From contig DCIW01000078.1 in assembly GCA_002317225.1 (NCBI GenBank), positions 1 through 31,161 of the forward strand: a DNA stretch of 31,161 nucleotides, read 5' to 3'. This DNA is from Prevotellaceae bacterium UBA1716. GTDB taxonomy: Bacteria > Bacteroidota > Bacteroidia > Bacteroidales > Bacteroidaceae. The notes under the pieces were generated by a model, which had not been told where the DNA came from, searched no databases, and saw only the letters and a program-made list of their open reading frames with translations. Both the position numbers and the translations under genes were made by a program. This document shows positions 15,562 through 23,862 of this stretch, one piece after another (the stretch's first letter is position 1; the number at the start of each line of letters is the position of its first letter).

Positions 15562-16614
15562 ATGAATTTACTACTCTTATATTATACCGGTACCTTCAAC
15601 ACTCGCTATATAACGCAGAAACTGAAACTGCGTTTTGAAGAAGAAGGCTGGAACATCACAACTTACGAAATCGATCCCCTCAACAATGAGAGGCTCGATT
15701 TTGCTGGCTATGATATGATAGGTTTTGGGTGCCCAATTTACGGATTTGCAGCTCCTTATGCTTTCTTGAAATTTATCCGTGCACAGAAATTTCCTGCAGG
15801 CATTCGTGCCTTTATCTATAAGAACTCTGGAGAGACGTATCACGCAAATGATGCTTCGTCCAAGTATTTCCTCCGCAAGCTTCGTAAGGATAAGGTAGAC
15901 ATTCAGAACGAGTACCACTTCATGATGCCTTACAATATCCATTTCCCTTTCGACGACTACTGCATTCGCGAAATGCTTGAGATGGATAAGAAGCTTCTTG
16001 AAATACTCGTTTACGAAATTAAGAACAATATTCCTAACCTCAAACCATATAAGTTGTGGCCTCGTTTTGTGGCAAGTATGGTAGCGCGTCCACAGTACAT
16101 TGGAGGTGATGTCAATTCATTCCTCTATAAAGTTGATACTAACAAATGTACCGACTGTGGTTTGTGTATCAAGCGTTGCCCCACACAGAATATCTACAAA
16201 GATGAGAAAGGTGAATTCCATTTCCACCATAACTGCTTGATGTGTATGCGTTGTTCCTTCTTCTGTCCTGCCGATGCGTTCGATATTGGTTTCCTTGAGG
16301 ATTGGGGTTGGCATGTCAATCAAAAAGGTGGATACAACTATAGGAAGATTGAGCAGATGCCACTTGACGAACCTTATGTTACAAATGATATCAAAGGCTT
16401 TTTCACTTGCTACTGTGAGAAGTACGAATTAATCAACAAGCGTTACCGCGAACTCTTCCAAAAAGACACAGTTGAAAACCCCAACTGGGCTCCATCACAT
16501 GTTTCCGATCATTGGTTGGAGGAGAATCTCAAGGTGACCGCCATCAAGCACCATGAGCGCAACTACAAGGAGGCGAAAGCTTTCTATGTTGACAGTCTGT
16601 TCAGTGGAAAATAA
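15562..16614 (+). CDS. EFR1-type flavodoxin-ferredoxin fusion
   Basis: A 351-residue electron-transfer protein. The N-terminal half is a flavodoxin-like domain with YYTGTFNTR (residues 7-15), replacing the common SGTGNT, and GFGCPIYGF. The C-terminal half has two 4Fe-4S motifs: CTDCGLCIKRCP (196-207) and CLMCMRCSFFCP (225-236). Such EFR1 proteins are thought to shuttle low-potential electrons between flavin and iron-sulfur partners. Starts at 15508 and 15544 are in frame but overlap the previous gene; ATG 15562, four bases after the upstream stop, gives the flavodoxin start. It is followed by hypA after six bases. In context it may feed the OYE-type reductase downstream. Confidence 0.85.
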   Translation: MNLLLLYYTGTFNTRYITQKLKLRFEEEGWNITTYEIDPLNNERLDFAGYDMIGFGCPIYGFAAPYAFLKFIRAQKFPAGIRAFIYKNSGETYHANDASSKYFLRKLRKDKVDIQNEYHFMMPYNIHFPFDDYCIREMLEMDKKLLEILVYEIKNNIPNLKPYKLWPRFVASMVARPQYIGGDVNSFLYKVDTNKCTDCGLCIKRCPTQNIYKDEKGEFHFHHNCLMCMRCSFFCPADAFDIGFLEDWGWHVNQKGGYNYRKIEQMPLDEPYVTNDIKGFFTCYCEKYELINKRYRELFQKDTVENPNWAPSHVSDHWLEENLKVTAIKHHERNYKEAKAFYVDSLFSGK

Positions 16615-16620
16615 TTAACC

Positions 16621-16977
16621 ATGCACGAACTTCCATTCACAAAAGGAATATTCAAATCCGTGATGCGCAAGGCTGAAAGCGTGAATGCTACAGGAATCAA
16701 TCGTGTGGTTCTTGAGATAGGAGTGCTTCATGATTTTATTCCTGAGTTTGTGCAGAGATATTGGGATTTCATATCTCGAGGCACTATCGCAGAAGGTTCA
16801 AGAGTTGAAATCCGTTGGAAGAACGCAACAGTAATGTGCGGACAATGTAACACGCAGTTCGAAGTGGACAAAGAGACAATGACCGACCCCAAATGTCCTT
16901 CCTGTGGATATGAGTTCGGAACTATGCTCTCGGGCAACGAATTAAGAATTATCGGTATAGAAATAGTAAAAGAATAA
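16621..16977 (+). CDS. hypA: Nickel metallochaperone HypA
   Basis: A 118-residue protein with the family's nickel-binding N terminus Met1-His2-Glu3 and a zinc site from two CxxC pairs, Cys73/Cys76 (MCGQC) and Cys92/Cys95 (CPSC). HypA delivers nickel to HypB and to [NiFe]-hydrogenase large subunits or urease. There is no hydrogenase, urease, hypC, hypD, hypE or hypF gene in the window. It is two bases before hypB and inside an operon of redox enzymes, so its client may be something other than a classical hydrogenase, or a hydrogenase encoded elsewhere. Confidence 0.85.
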   Translation: MHELPFTKGIFKSVMRKAESVNATGINRVVLEIGVLHDFIPEFVQRYWDFISRGTIAEGSRVEIRWKNATVMCGQCNTQFEVDKETMTDPKCPSCGYEFGTMLSGNELRIIGIEIVKE

Positions 16978-16979
16978 AT

Positions 16980-17633
16980 ATGGATATAGAATACATAGAC
17001 CTCAAAGAATGCATCCTCGCTGAAAACGAAGGTGATGCACAAGAAGTACGCGATCTTCTAAAAGAGAAGAATGTAATACTTTGGAATGTAATGTCTTCAC
17101 CAGGTTCAGGAAAGACAACATTCATAACTGATGTCATCAAGCGATTAGGTTCACAATTTCGTTTTGGTGTGATCGAAGCGGACATTGAGAGTACTGTTGA
17201 TGCAGAAAAGATGCATGCATTGGGAATACCTACAGTACAATTGCGTACCGGAGGAGGCTGCCATCTCGATGCAGCGATGACAATGGAGGCACTTGCAAAG
17301 ATGCCACTTGATGATCTTGATGTTCTCATTATTGAGAATGTGGGCAACCTTGTGTGTCCTGCAGAGTTTGATGTAGGTGCTAATATTGCAACTATGCTTC
17401 TCTCGATTCCCGAGGGTGATGATAAGTGCATCAAATATCCACTTATGTTTACAGTCACCAAAGCTGTGTTTGTTACAAAGATGGATGTTGCTCCATATTT
17501 TGATTTCAATTTTGAAGCACTTGAGAAAAACAGCCATCGCTTAAACAATGACCTACGTATCTTCCCTGTTTCTGTAAAAACCGGAGAAGGTATGGATGAA
17601 GCGGTCGAGTGGTTAAAACAACAATTTAACTAA
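16980..17633 (+). CDS. hypB: HypB-family GTPase for nickel incorporation
   Basis: A 217-residue SIMIBI-class GTPase. The Walker A is SPGSGKTT (40-47), the switch Asp/Glu follow in EADIES (67-72), NVG in ENVGNLVCPAEFDVG and the base-recognition TKMD. The GTPase-domain metal site is complete: Cys94-His95 (GGGCHLDA) and Cys126 (LVCPAE). It lacks both the His-rich stretch and the N-terminal CxxGCG high-affinity nickel site of E. coli HypB, so it is a short-form member. HypA sits two bases upstream and the 4Fe-4S gene nine bases downstream. The shortened form is normal in many bacteria, but its pairing with a steroid-like enzyme set is odd. Confidence 0.88.
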   Translation: MDIEYIDLKECILAENEGDAQEVRDLLKEKNVILWNVMSSPGSGKTTFITDVIKRLGSQFRFGVIEADIESTVDAEKMHALGIPTVQLRTGGGCHLDAAMTMEALAKMPLDDLDVLIIENVGNLVCPAEFDVGANIATMLLSIPEGDDKCIKYPLMFTVTKAVFVTKMDVAPYFDFNFEALEKNSHRLNNDLRIFPVSVKTGEGMDEAVEWLKQQFN

Positions 17634-17642
17634 GTAACTATT

Positions 17643-18758
17643 ATGGGATTATATCGTGACCTCCTAAAACGTATAGACGAACTCTCATACGGATTTCCTA
17701 AATCTTTCATCGGAGCAGATATCATGCTTATAAAGAAGATATTCTCCGAAGAAGATGCAAAGGACTATCTTCTTATGGGCAAACGCTACGAGACTGCTGC
17801 TCAATATGCTGAGAATAATGGTTTTACAGAAGAAGAGGCTAAGCAGAAACTCGATCGTATGGCAATGAAAGGCCTTATCTTCCGCCGTCATCGTGAACAT
17901 GGTGATGAATATGGTCAGTTCCCATTCGTAATGGGATTCCTTGAGTGGCAAGGCACTCGAAACGAAGATAAGAGTTGGTTGTATTGGACTGCTGCATATA
18001 TGGCAACTTCTCGTTGGGGAAAACGAATGACTCAAACTATGCCATTCTATCGTACCATTCCTCAACACCCAGAGATGGTGAGCGGTTCGGTCATCAAGCC
18101 ATACGATAATATTGAAGCTCTTCTTGATAAACATTACCGTTTTGCTGTCGGTCATTGTGTTTGCCGAATGATGGACCGTGCTATTCCTGGCAATAAGTGC
18201 AATCACCCTACAGAAACATGTATCGAGACTGATGACTATGCTACTTTCTTCATCGAAACAGGTATTGGTCGGGAGATAACAAAGGAAGAAGCACTCAAGA
18301 TTCTTCGTGATGGTGAAAAGGATGGCCGTATCATCCAAGCAACCAACTCGCAAGATGGTGAAAACTTCTGTTCTTGCTGCGGTTGTGGTTGTGGTATGCT
18401 CAAGATGCGAAAGATGTTCCCTGGACCAGCCAATAATATTTGGAGCAATCATTACTGCGAGATTGATTATGATAAGTGTATTGGTTGCGGAAAGTGCGTG
18501 CCTCGTTGTCCTTTTGAATATATCAAGCAGGAAAAGAAACCTACTTGGACCAATTCCAAAGGCAAACTCGTTCGCAAAGTCTCCATCGACCAACAGAAGT
18601 GCCTCGGTTGCGGACTTTGTGTTTCTACTTGTCCAACAAAAGCAATGTCGCTTATCCAGAAGTCTGAAGACAAGCTCTACACACCTCCAGAGACCTACGA
18701 CGATGCAATGGAAATATGGGAGGCAACTACAAAGAAAGACTACAATAAATTCAAATAA
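17643..18758 (+). CDS. 4Fe-4S ferredoxin-type protein with helical N-terminal domain
   Basis: A 371-residue iron-sulfur protein. Residues 1-100 are helical, with a winged-helix-like region (TAAQYAENNGFTEEEAKQKLDRMAMKGLIFRR). A Cys-rich middle section follows: HCVCR (171-175), NKCNHPTETC (184-193) and NFCSCCGCGCG (241-251). Two classical 4Fe-4S motifs close it: CIGCGKCVPRCP (279-290) and CLGCGLCVSTCP (320-331). This architecture is common in deltaproteobacteria and other strict anaerobes, where its exact role is uncertain but electron transfer is assumed. In this operon it lies between hypB and the OYE gene and may carry electrons to that reductase or to a metal enzyme. Confidence 0.8.
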   Translation: MGLYRDLLKRIDELSYGFPKSFIGADIMLIKKIFSEEDAKDYLLMGKRYETAAQYAENNGFTEEEAKQKLDRMAMKGLIFRRHREHGDEYGQFPFVMGFLEWQGTRNEDKSWLYWTAAYMATSRWGKRMTQTMPFYRTIPQHPEMVSGSVIKPYDNIEALLDKHYRFAVGHCVCRMMDRAIPGNKCNHPTETCIETDDYATFFIETGIGREITKEEALKILRDGEKDGRIIQATNSQDGENFCSCCGCGCGMLKMRKMFPGPANNIWSNHYCEIDYDKCIGCGKCVPRCPFEYIKQEKKPTWTNSKGKLVRKVSIDQQKCLGCGLCVSTCPTKAMSLIQKSEDKLYTPPETYDDAMEIWEATTKKDYNKFK

Positions 18759-18796
18759 TCGCTTTCGTAATTTATTCTAAAATAAAATATTACATA

Positions 18797-20020
18797 ATGG
18801 ATTCAAAACTTTTTACACCATATAAACTCGGCCCTATCGAACTTCGCAATCGCACTATTCGTGCGGCGGCGTTTGAGTCGATGGGCAAGAATTTCAGTCC
18901 TACTCAGGAACTCAAGGATTACCACGTAAGTGTTGCAAAGGGTGGGGTAGGTATGACTACTCTTGCCTATGCGGCCATCAGCCGAGGAGCAATATCATTC
19001 AATAGCCAACTCTGGTTGAGGGACGAGATTATTCCAAGTCTTCGTGACATTACAGATGCCGTTCATGCAGAAGGAGCTAAGGTGGGAATTCAGTTGGGAC
19101 ATTGTGGAGATATGAGCCACTGGTTCACGGCTGGCTGCTTCCCAGTTGGCCCATCGTATGGATTCAATCTGTATTCCCCAACTCTCGTGCGAGGTCTACG
19201 AAAGAAGGAATTGCCAGAAATTGCCAAAGATTTCGGTCGTGCAGTAGAAATATGCCATCAGTCAGGATTTGATGCTGTCGAGGTTCATGCTGGTCATGGT
19301 TATCTCATCTCGCAGTTCCTTTCTCCATACACCAACCATCGTCATGACGAATTTGGCGGCTCACTCGAAAATCGTATGCGTTTCATGAATATGTGTCTTG
19401 ACGAGGCTAAGGAAGTTTGCCTTAAGCATAATATGGCTATGCTCGTTAAGCATAATATGGAAGACGGTTTCAAGGGTGGTATTCAAGTACCTGAATCGAT
19501 TGAAATTGCAAAGGATATAGAACGTCATGGAGCTGATAGCATCGTGCTTTCTGCAGGATTTGTAAGCAAGGCTCCAATGGCAGTCATGCGTGGTCGTATT
19601 CCTACAAAGACTATGGCTTATTATATGCCTCTCAAGAGTTGGCCTCAAAAACTTGTCATCTCTCTCTTTGGCAATTGGATGATTAAGCAATATGAATACG
19701 AAGAGTGTTTCTTCCTCGAGAATGCAAAGAAATTCCGCAAGGAACTCACAATGCCTCTCACTTATGTTGGTGGACTCGTTTCTCGCGAAGGCATCGAGCG
19801 TGTTCTCAACGAAGGTTTCGAAACTGTTCAGATTGCACGTGCTCTTGTAAACGATCCTGATTTTGTCAACAAACTCCGTCTGGGCGACATCAATACTCGT
19901 AGTGGTTGCGACCATCGCGATTACTGTATGGCTCGTATGTATTCCGACAAAATGATTTGTTGCCACAACTGCAATGATATTCCTGAGAAATTATGGAAGG
20001 AACTTCGCTCAATAAAGTAA
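18797..20020 (+). CDS. Old-yellow-enzyme/NADH:flavin oxidoreductase, short form
   Basis: A 407-residue FMN-binding TIM-barrel reductase. Readable signatures are ELRNR at 15-19, GIQLGHCGD (97-105), the substrate-side HAGHGYLISQFLSP (164-177), DEFGGSLENRMRF (184-196) and phosphate-binding GGLVSREG and IARALVNDPD. It resembles the N-terminal barrel of BaiCD, BaiH and 2,4-dienoyl-CoA reductase but stops after the barrel, without the FAD/NAD(P) domain. The cluster region is CDHRDYCMARMYSDKMIC (371-388): the second of the usual four cysteines is replaced by Arg374, so a 4Fe-4S cluster, if present, would need Cys389 or Cys392. Electrons could therefore come from the nearby ferredoxin genes. Likely role: reduction of a C=C next to a carbonyl. 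Confidence 0.85.
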   Translation: MDSKLFTPYKLGPIELRNRTIRAAAFESMGKNFSPTQELKDYHVSVAKGGVGMTTLAYAAISRGAISFNSQLWLRDEIIPSLRDITDAVHAEGAKVGIQLGHCGDMSHWFTAGCFPVGPSYGFNLYSPTLVRGLRKKELPEIAKDFGRAVEICHQSGFDAVEVHAGHGYLISQFLSPYTNHRHDEFGGSLENRMRFMNMCLDEAKEVCLKHNMAMLVKHNMEDGFKGGIQVPESIEIAKDIERHGADSIVLSAGFVSKAPMAVMRGRIPTKTMAYYMPLKSWPQKLVISLFGNWMIKQYEYEECFFLENAKKFRKELTMPLTYVGGLVSREGIERVLNEGFETVQIARALVNDPDFVNKLRLGDINTRSGCDHRDYCMARMYSDKMICCHNCNDIPEKLWKELRSIK

Positions 20021-20751
20021 TCGTAATAACTGGTGCAACTGGTTCGATGGGTAAGGTGGCAACTCGTGAGATGGCTCGCGAGGGCTATACCGTCATCATG
20101 GCTTGTCGTAACCTTAAGAAGGCGGAAGCTGCTAAGAATGAAATACTTGCCACTCTTCCTGATGCCCAACTCGAAGTGATGCATCTCGATTTGTCATCAC
20201 AAGCTTCAGTTCGCACTTTCGTATCACAACTCGACGGCCGTTCCATCGATTCGCTCTTCTGCAATGCTGGATATATGGCTCGCGAATACTCCCTCTCAGT
20301 CGATGGATATGAGATGGATATGGCAACCAATTATCTTGGCAACAAACTTCTTTGCGAACTTATCCTTCCTCTCATGCCTACGCGCGCGCATATAGTTAAT
20401 ATGGTGTCGCTCACGGCAAAATACGCTCATTTTGATGAGAATTGGCAACAATGGCCTAAGTCCAAGTTCTCCCAACTCGGCACATACGCAAGTTCCAAGC
20501 GTGCCCTTCTTCGGTTCTCGCTCCAATTCGCTCAAGAACATCCTGATATTTATATCAATGTTGCCGACCCGGGTATAGTCGACTCCAACATGATATCGAT
20601 GGGTCGGTGGTTCGATCCACTTGCCGACATCTTCTTCCGTCCTTTCATCAAGTCGCCCGAACAAGGAGTCTATCCCGCTCTTCAAGCACTCCACACCGAT
20701 GAGACTGCTAAATACTTTGTTGGCAAGAAGATCAAACCTATAAAACCCTAA
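19993..20751 (+). CDS. SDR oxidoreductase, retinol-dehydrogenase-like
   Basis: A 252-residue NADP-type SDR overlapping the OYE gene by 28 bases, so probably translationally coupled. It has TGATGSMG at 13-20 (the last glycine pattern is shifted from GIG), Arg39 in ACRN, which favours NADPH, NAG at 91-93, and catalytic Ser139, Tyr165 and Lys169 (YASSK). The overall pattern, including HLDLSS and PGIVDSN, is like retinol dehydrogenase and protochlorophyllide reductase relatives that act on bulky lipophilic molecules. In context it may handle the ketone or alcohol made by the OYE. Start at 19993 is taken; no better ATG gives a complete cofactor loop. Confidence 0.8.
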   Translation: MEGTSLNKVIVITGATGSMGKVATREMAREGYTVIMACRNLKKAEAAKNEILATLPDAQLEVMHLDLSSQASVRTFVSQLDGRSIDSLFCNAGYMAREYSLSVDGYEMDMATNYLGNKLLCELILPLMPTRAHIVNMVSLTAKYAHFDENWQQWPKSKFSQLGTYASSKRALLRFSLQFAQEHPDIYINVADPGIVDSNMISMGRWFDPLADIFFRPFIKSPEQGVYPALQALHTDETAKYFVGKKIKPIKP

Positions 20752-20774
20752 CTCATATCTCATAACTCATAACT
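20750..20774. repeat. 25-base repeat shared in inverted orientation with 28175-28199
   Basis: This A/T-rich stretch after the SDR stop is built from units like CTCATAACT. Its exact reverse complement is at 28175-28199, 7.4 kb away, in another intergenic gap. Further CTCATAACT units follow up to 20790. Confidence 0.7.
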
Positions 20775-20797
20775 ATTTAACTCATAACTATTAACTA

Positions 20798-21139
20798 ATG
20801 TCCTGTTTTATCGTTCCACTTATTCAATCAGTTGCAACAACAGCAGCTCGCAAGCATTCTCAAAAGAAAACAACTCAAAATGCATGGACCAAGAATCTCC
20901 CAAAACTCGAACTTATGCTTTGGGGTGGTTCGGCTATGCTTATTGTCGATCATATCATCAATGGTGAGATTACATGGCAATATCCTTTCTTTACTGCATT
21001 AGGCCAACAAGGCGGTCTGGAAATCATGCTTTCCGAAATGCTCTCTGTTGGTGTTCCTATGTCTGTCGTCATCACGCTCATCTATACATATCTTGTTTAT
21101 CGTGATAGTAAGGTGAAAGAAGGTGTTATCAAAAGATAA
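20798..21139 (+). CDS. Small two-helix membrane protein, unknown
   Basis: A 113-residue protein. After a basic, Gln/Lys-rich N-terminal third there are two likely membrane helices, about residues 39-57 (LMLWGGSAMLIVDHIINGE) and about 82-104 (LSVGVPMSVVITLIYTYLVY), then a basic tail. No family was recognised. It is the last gene of the redox operon by spacing and only 11 bases before the pectate lyase, so it may be membrane-anchoring or a transport accessory to the pathway, or unrelated. Confidence 0.6.
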   Translation: MSCFIVPLIQSVATTAARKHSQKKTTQNAWTKNLPKLELMLWGGSAMLIVDHIINGEITWQYPFFTALGQQGGLEIMLSEMLSVGVPMSVVITLIYTYLVYRDSKVKEGVIKR

Positions 21140-21150
21140 AATCTTTTTGG

Positions 21151-23790
21151 ATGAAAAGATTGTTTGTATTTTTCGCATTCGCAATATGCGTTTTATTTGC
21201 TAATGCCGCAGTATCTATCAAGAGTGTATCTGGTTGGTTTGAAGCTGGTTATGTGACATGGTCTGCTATGAGCGGTGCAACCAACTATAATGTTTACATT
21301 GCAAAAGATGGTACATCTGATTGGACCAAACTCGACAATGAACTCGTTCGTAAGTATCCTGATTATTATCGTGCTGATGCAGTCGGTCTGAAGGCAGGCA
21401 ACTATCGTTTTAAGGTTGTTCCTGTAGTCAATGGAAACGAATCATCATCTAATGCTGCTACTTCTTCTGTTTTTACCGCAACTGCTCACGACCGTTCTGG
21501 TTTTGCTCATGTAGGAATGAGCGGTGGCATTGGTGCCTATAAGAATGATGGTACGTTGAAGAGTGATGCAAAGGTGATTTATGTTTATGCAAATAATGCA
21601 AAGACAGTTAGCACAGAGGTCATTACTTCGAGCAAGGGATCAAAAACCACAGCAAAAGGTCTTCAGAACATTATTAATTTATATCAGAAGGGTTATGACA
21701 AGACTCCACTTGACATTCGTATTATCGGAACAATCAAGGATACTGATATGGATGCTCTTCTCTCTACAGGTGAAGGCCTTCAAGTGAAGGGAAATACTGA
21801 GTATTCCGAAATGCCTATCACATTCGAAGGTATTGGTGATGATGCTGCTATTCATGGATTTGGCATTCTTTGTCGTAATTGCAAAAGCACAGAATTCCGC
21901 AACTTTGCCATAATGCTTTGTATAGACGACGCCCTCTCGCTCGATACTGGCAATTCAAATGTATGGATTCATAATATGGATTTGTTCTATGGAAATGCAG
22001 GTAGCGCTGCAGACCAGGCAAAGGGTGATGGAACGGTTGATATTAAGGGCAAATCAATGAATTGTACCGTTTCCTACAACCACTTCTACGACTCAGGCAA
22101 GTGCTCTCTTGGTGGTATGAAGAGCGAGACAACTGATTGTTGGATGACTTATCATCACAACTGGTTTGACCATTCGGACTCTCGTCATCCACGTATCCGA
22201 ACTTGTTTCTATCATGTGTATAATAACTACTTTGATGGCAATTCAAAGTATGGAACTGGTGTGACAATGGGAGGTTCAGCATTCGTAGAGGCAAACTATT
22301 ATCGCAACTGCAAATACCCTATGCTTATCTCTTTGCAAGGAACTGATGCCGAAGGTGATGGCACATTCTCTGGTGAAAGCGGTGGTGTAATTAAAGCTTA
22401 TAACAATCGGATTGTCAATGCAAAGAAGGTTCAATATTACACTAACGGACAGACCGACGGAAAGTGGGATGCTGTGCTTGTACAGAGTCGTGATGCTGCG
22501 GTTTCGGCAGTTGCTCTTTCTGGAGGAACAAGTTATAATTCTGCTGCTGATGCTGCTGCAAGAAGTGCTGTTCCTGCTTCGGCTATTGATAGTCCTTCGC
22601 AGATTCCGAGCATCGTTCGTGGTTCGCTTGGTGCTGGTCGAATGAACCATGGCGATTTCAAATGGACATTCCTCAATTCTGCTCAAGATGAGAATTATAA
22701 AGTTATCAGCGAATTGAAGTCTGCACTCCAGTCGTATAAGTCCACTCTCGTTGGTTTTGCTGATGGCACATCAATCAATAATGGTGGTGCTACTTCAACA
22801 GTAAACGGTGGTGACGGAAAGGGTGTTGACCAAGCAAAAAATGATGCTCATATCCCTTCTTGGGGAGCAAGTGGCGAACCAAGCGGTGGCGAAACTGGTG
22901 GTGGTGAAGTTGAACCAGACCAACCCGAACAGCCTGAAGATGAACTTTCTGAGTCTACTCTCGAATCACTTGTTGAAGAGGCAATTGAACTCAAAGAAAA
23001 TGCAACTTACACTCTCACTTTAGGAACTGACTACTCAACTTCAGGAAATGGCGCAATTTCTTTTGAATCAAGTAATTCGGATGTGGCTACAATTTCTGCT
23101 GATGGCGTGATTACTGCTGTTGCAGAAGGTACTGCTACCATCACAATTTCGCAAGCAGAAGATGATTCGTATAAGGCAGGAACAGCAACTATTACCGTTA
23201 GTGTTTCTAAGGAAGAAAGTGGTGAAATCGTTGACCCTGTAGTTCCTTCAGACGAAGTGATATGCTACTTTACAGCTTCTACTAAATCGCCATCATCTGG
23301 TATGGTAACTGTTTCGGGAAGTTATTCAAACTCAAAGGGTTCTGTCACATACAAAAAGACTGAATATACGGATTGTGTGAAGATGGAGTCATCAACTCAA
23401 ATCACAATCACTCCTACTTTTGCTTGTGACATTACACTATATTTTGTTGGAGACGGAAAAAAGGTTGAAGTTGATGGCAATTCATGTGAGATTGATTCTA
23501 ATAAGAAATTGGTCATTGAAGGAAATAAAAATGAATCAATCACTCTTAAAAAGGTCGATGTCCTTAATCTTTTCCTCATCGTCTTCACTCCAAAATCTTC
23601 CGAAGAGCCAACTTACCAAACAGGTGATATCGACAGAGATGGAAGCATTACCATCAATGATGCCGCCGCTCTCATTTCCATCTTGAATGGCACTTCCACC
23701 GACCAATTCAACAACTCCGATCTCAATGGCGATAACAACGTGGACATCCAAGATCTCCAACGTTTAATTGAAATACTGATTGGACAATAA
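21151..23790 (+). CDS. Multidomain pectate lyase (PL1-like) with dockerin-like end
   Basis: An 879-residue exported enzyme predicted to cleave pectate by beta-elimination outside the cell. Signal peptide MKRLFVFFAFAICVLFANA; a fibronectin-III-like domain (about 20-110); the right-handed beta-helix lyase (about 115-440) with HGFGILCRN, SYNHFYDSG and the catalytic-region motif DHSDSRHPRIR (340-350); an acidic Gly/Pro/Glu linker (about 575-605); a bacterial Ig-like (BIG2) domain (about 605-690); an unassigned beta domain; and a C-terminal GDIDRDGSITINDAAALIS...DLNGDNNVDIQDLQ pair of calcium-loop repeats, a dockerin-like type I module. It begins 11 bases after the membrane-protein gene and ends before a terminator. 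The dockerin implies docking to a cohesin that is not in the window, or a simple calcium-stabilised module. Confidence 0.88.
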   Translation: MKRLFVFFAFAICVLFANAAVSIKSVSGWFEAGYVTWSAMSGATNYNVYIAKDGTSDWTKLDNELVRKYPDYYRADAVGLKAGNYRFKVVPVVNGNESSSNAATSSVFTATAHDRSGFAHVGMSGGIGAYKNDGTLKSDAKVIYVYANNAKTVSTEVITSSKGSKTTAKGLQNIINLYQKGYDKTPLDIRIIGTIKDTDMDALLSTGEGLQVKGNTEYSEMPITFEGIGDDAAIHGFGILCRNCKSTEFRNFAIMLCIDDALSLDTGNSNVWIHNMDLFYGNAGSAADQAKGDGTVDIKGKSMNCTVSYNHFYDSGKCSLGGMKSETTDCWMTYHHNWFDHSDSRHPRIRTCFYHVYNNYFDGNSKYGTGVTMGGSAFVEANYYRNCKYPMLISLQGTDAEGDGTFSGESGGVIKAYNNRIVNAKKVQYYTNGQTDGKWDAVLVQSRDAAVSAVALSGGTSYNSAADAAARSAVPASAIDSPSQIPSIVRGSLGAGRMNHGDFKWTFLNSAQDENYKVISELKSALQSYKSTLVGFADGTSINNGGATSTVNGGDGKGVDQAKNDAHIPSWGASGEPSGGETGGGEVEPDQPEQPEDELSESTLESLVEEAIELKENATYTLTLGTDYSTSGNGAISFESSNSDVATISADGVITAVAEGTATITISQAEDDSYKAGTATITVSVSKEESGEIVDPVVPSDEVICYFTASTKSPSSGMVTVSGSYSNSKGSVTYKKTEYTDCVKMESSTQITITPTFACDITLYFVGDGKKVEVDGNSCEIDSNKKLVIEGNKNESITLKKVDVLNLFLIVFTPKSSEEPTYQTGDIDRDGSITINDAAALISILNGTSTDQFNNSDLNGDNNVDIQDLQRLIEILIGQ

Positions 23791-23810
23791 TCATAAAACA
23801 TCACATTATA

Positions 23811-23845
23811 AAGGCGTATCATGAATATGGTACGTCTTTTTGATT
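23811..23845 (+). terminator. Terminator after the pectate lyase gene
   Basis: AAGGCGTA (23811-23818) pairs with TACGTCTT (23831-23838), with one G-U, and the stem is followed by a TTTTT run. It separates the pectate lyase from the GH84 gene. Confidence 0.65.
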
Positions 23846-23862
23846 AAAAAAGATGGATTTCT

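Noticed and set aside
17685..18593. 302-codon reverse frame opposite the 4Fe-4S gene
   Set aside because: Shadow of a well-supported gene with full ferredoxin motifs on the plus strand.
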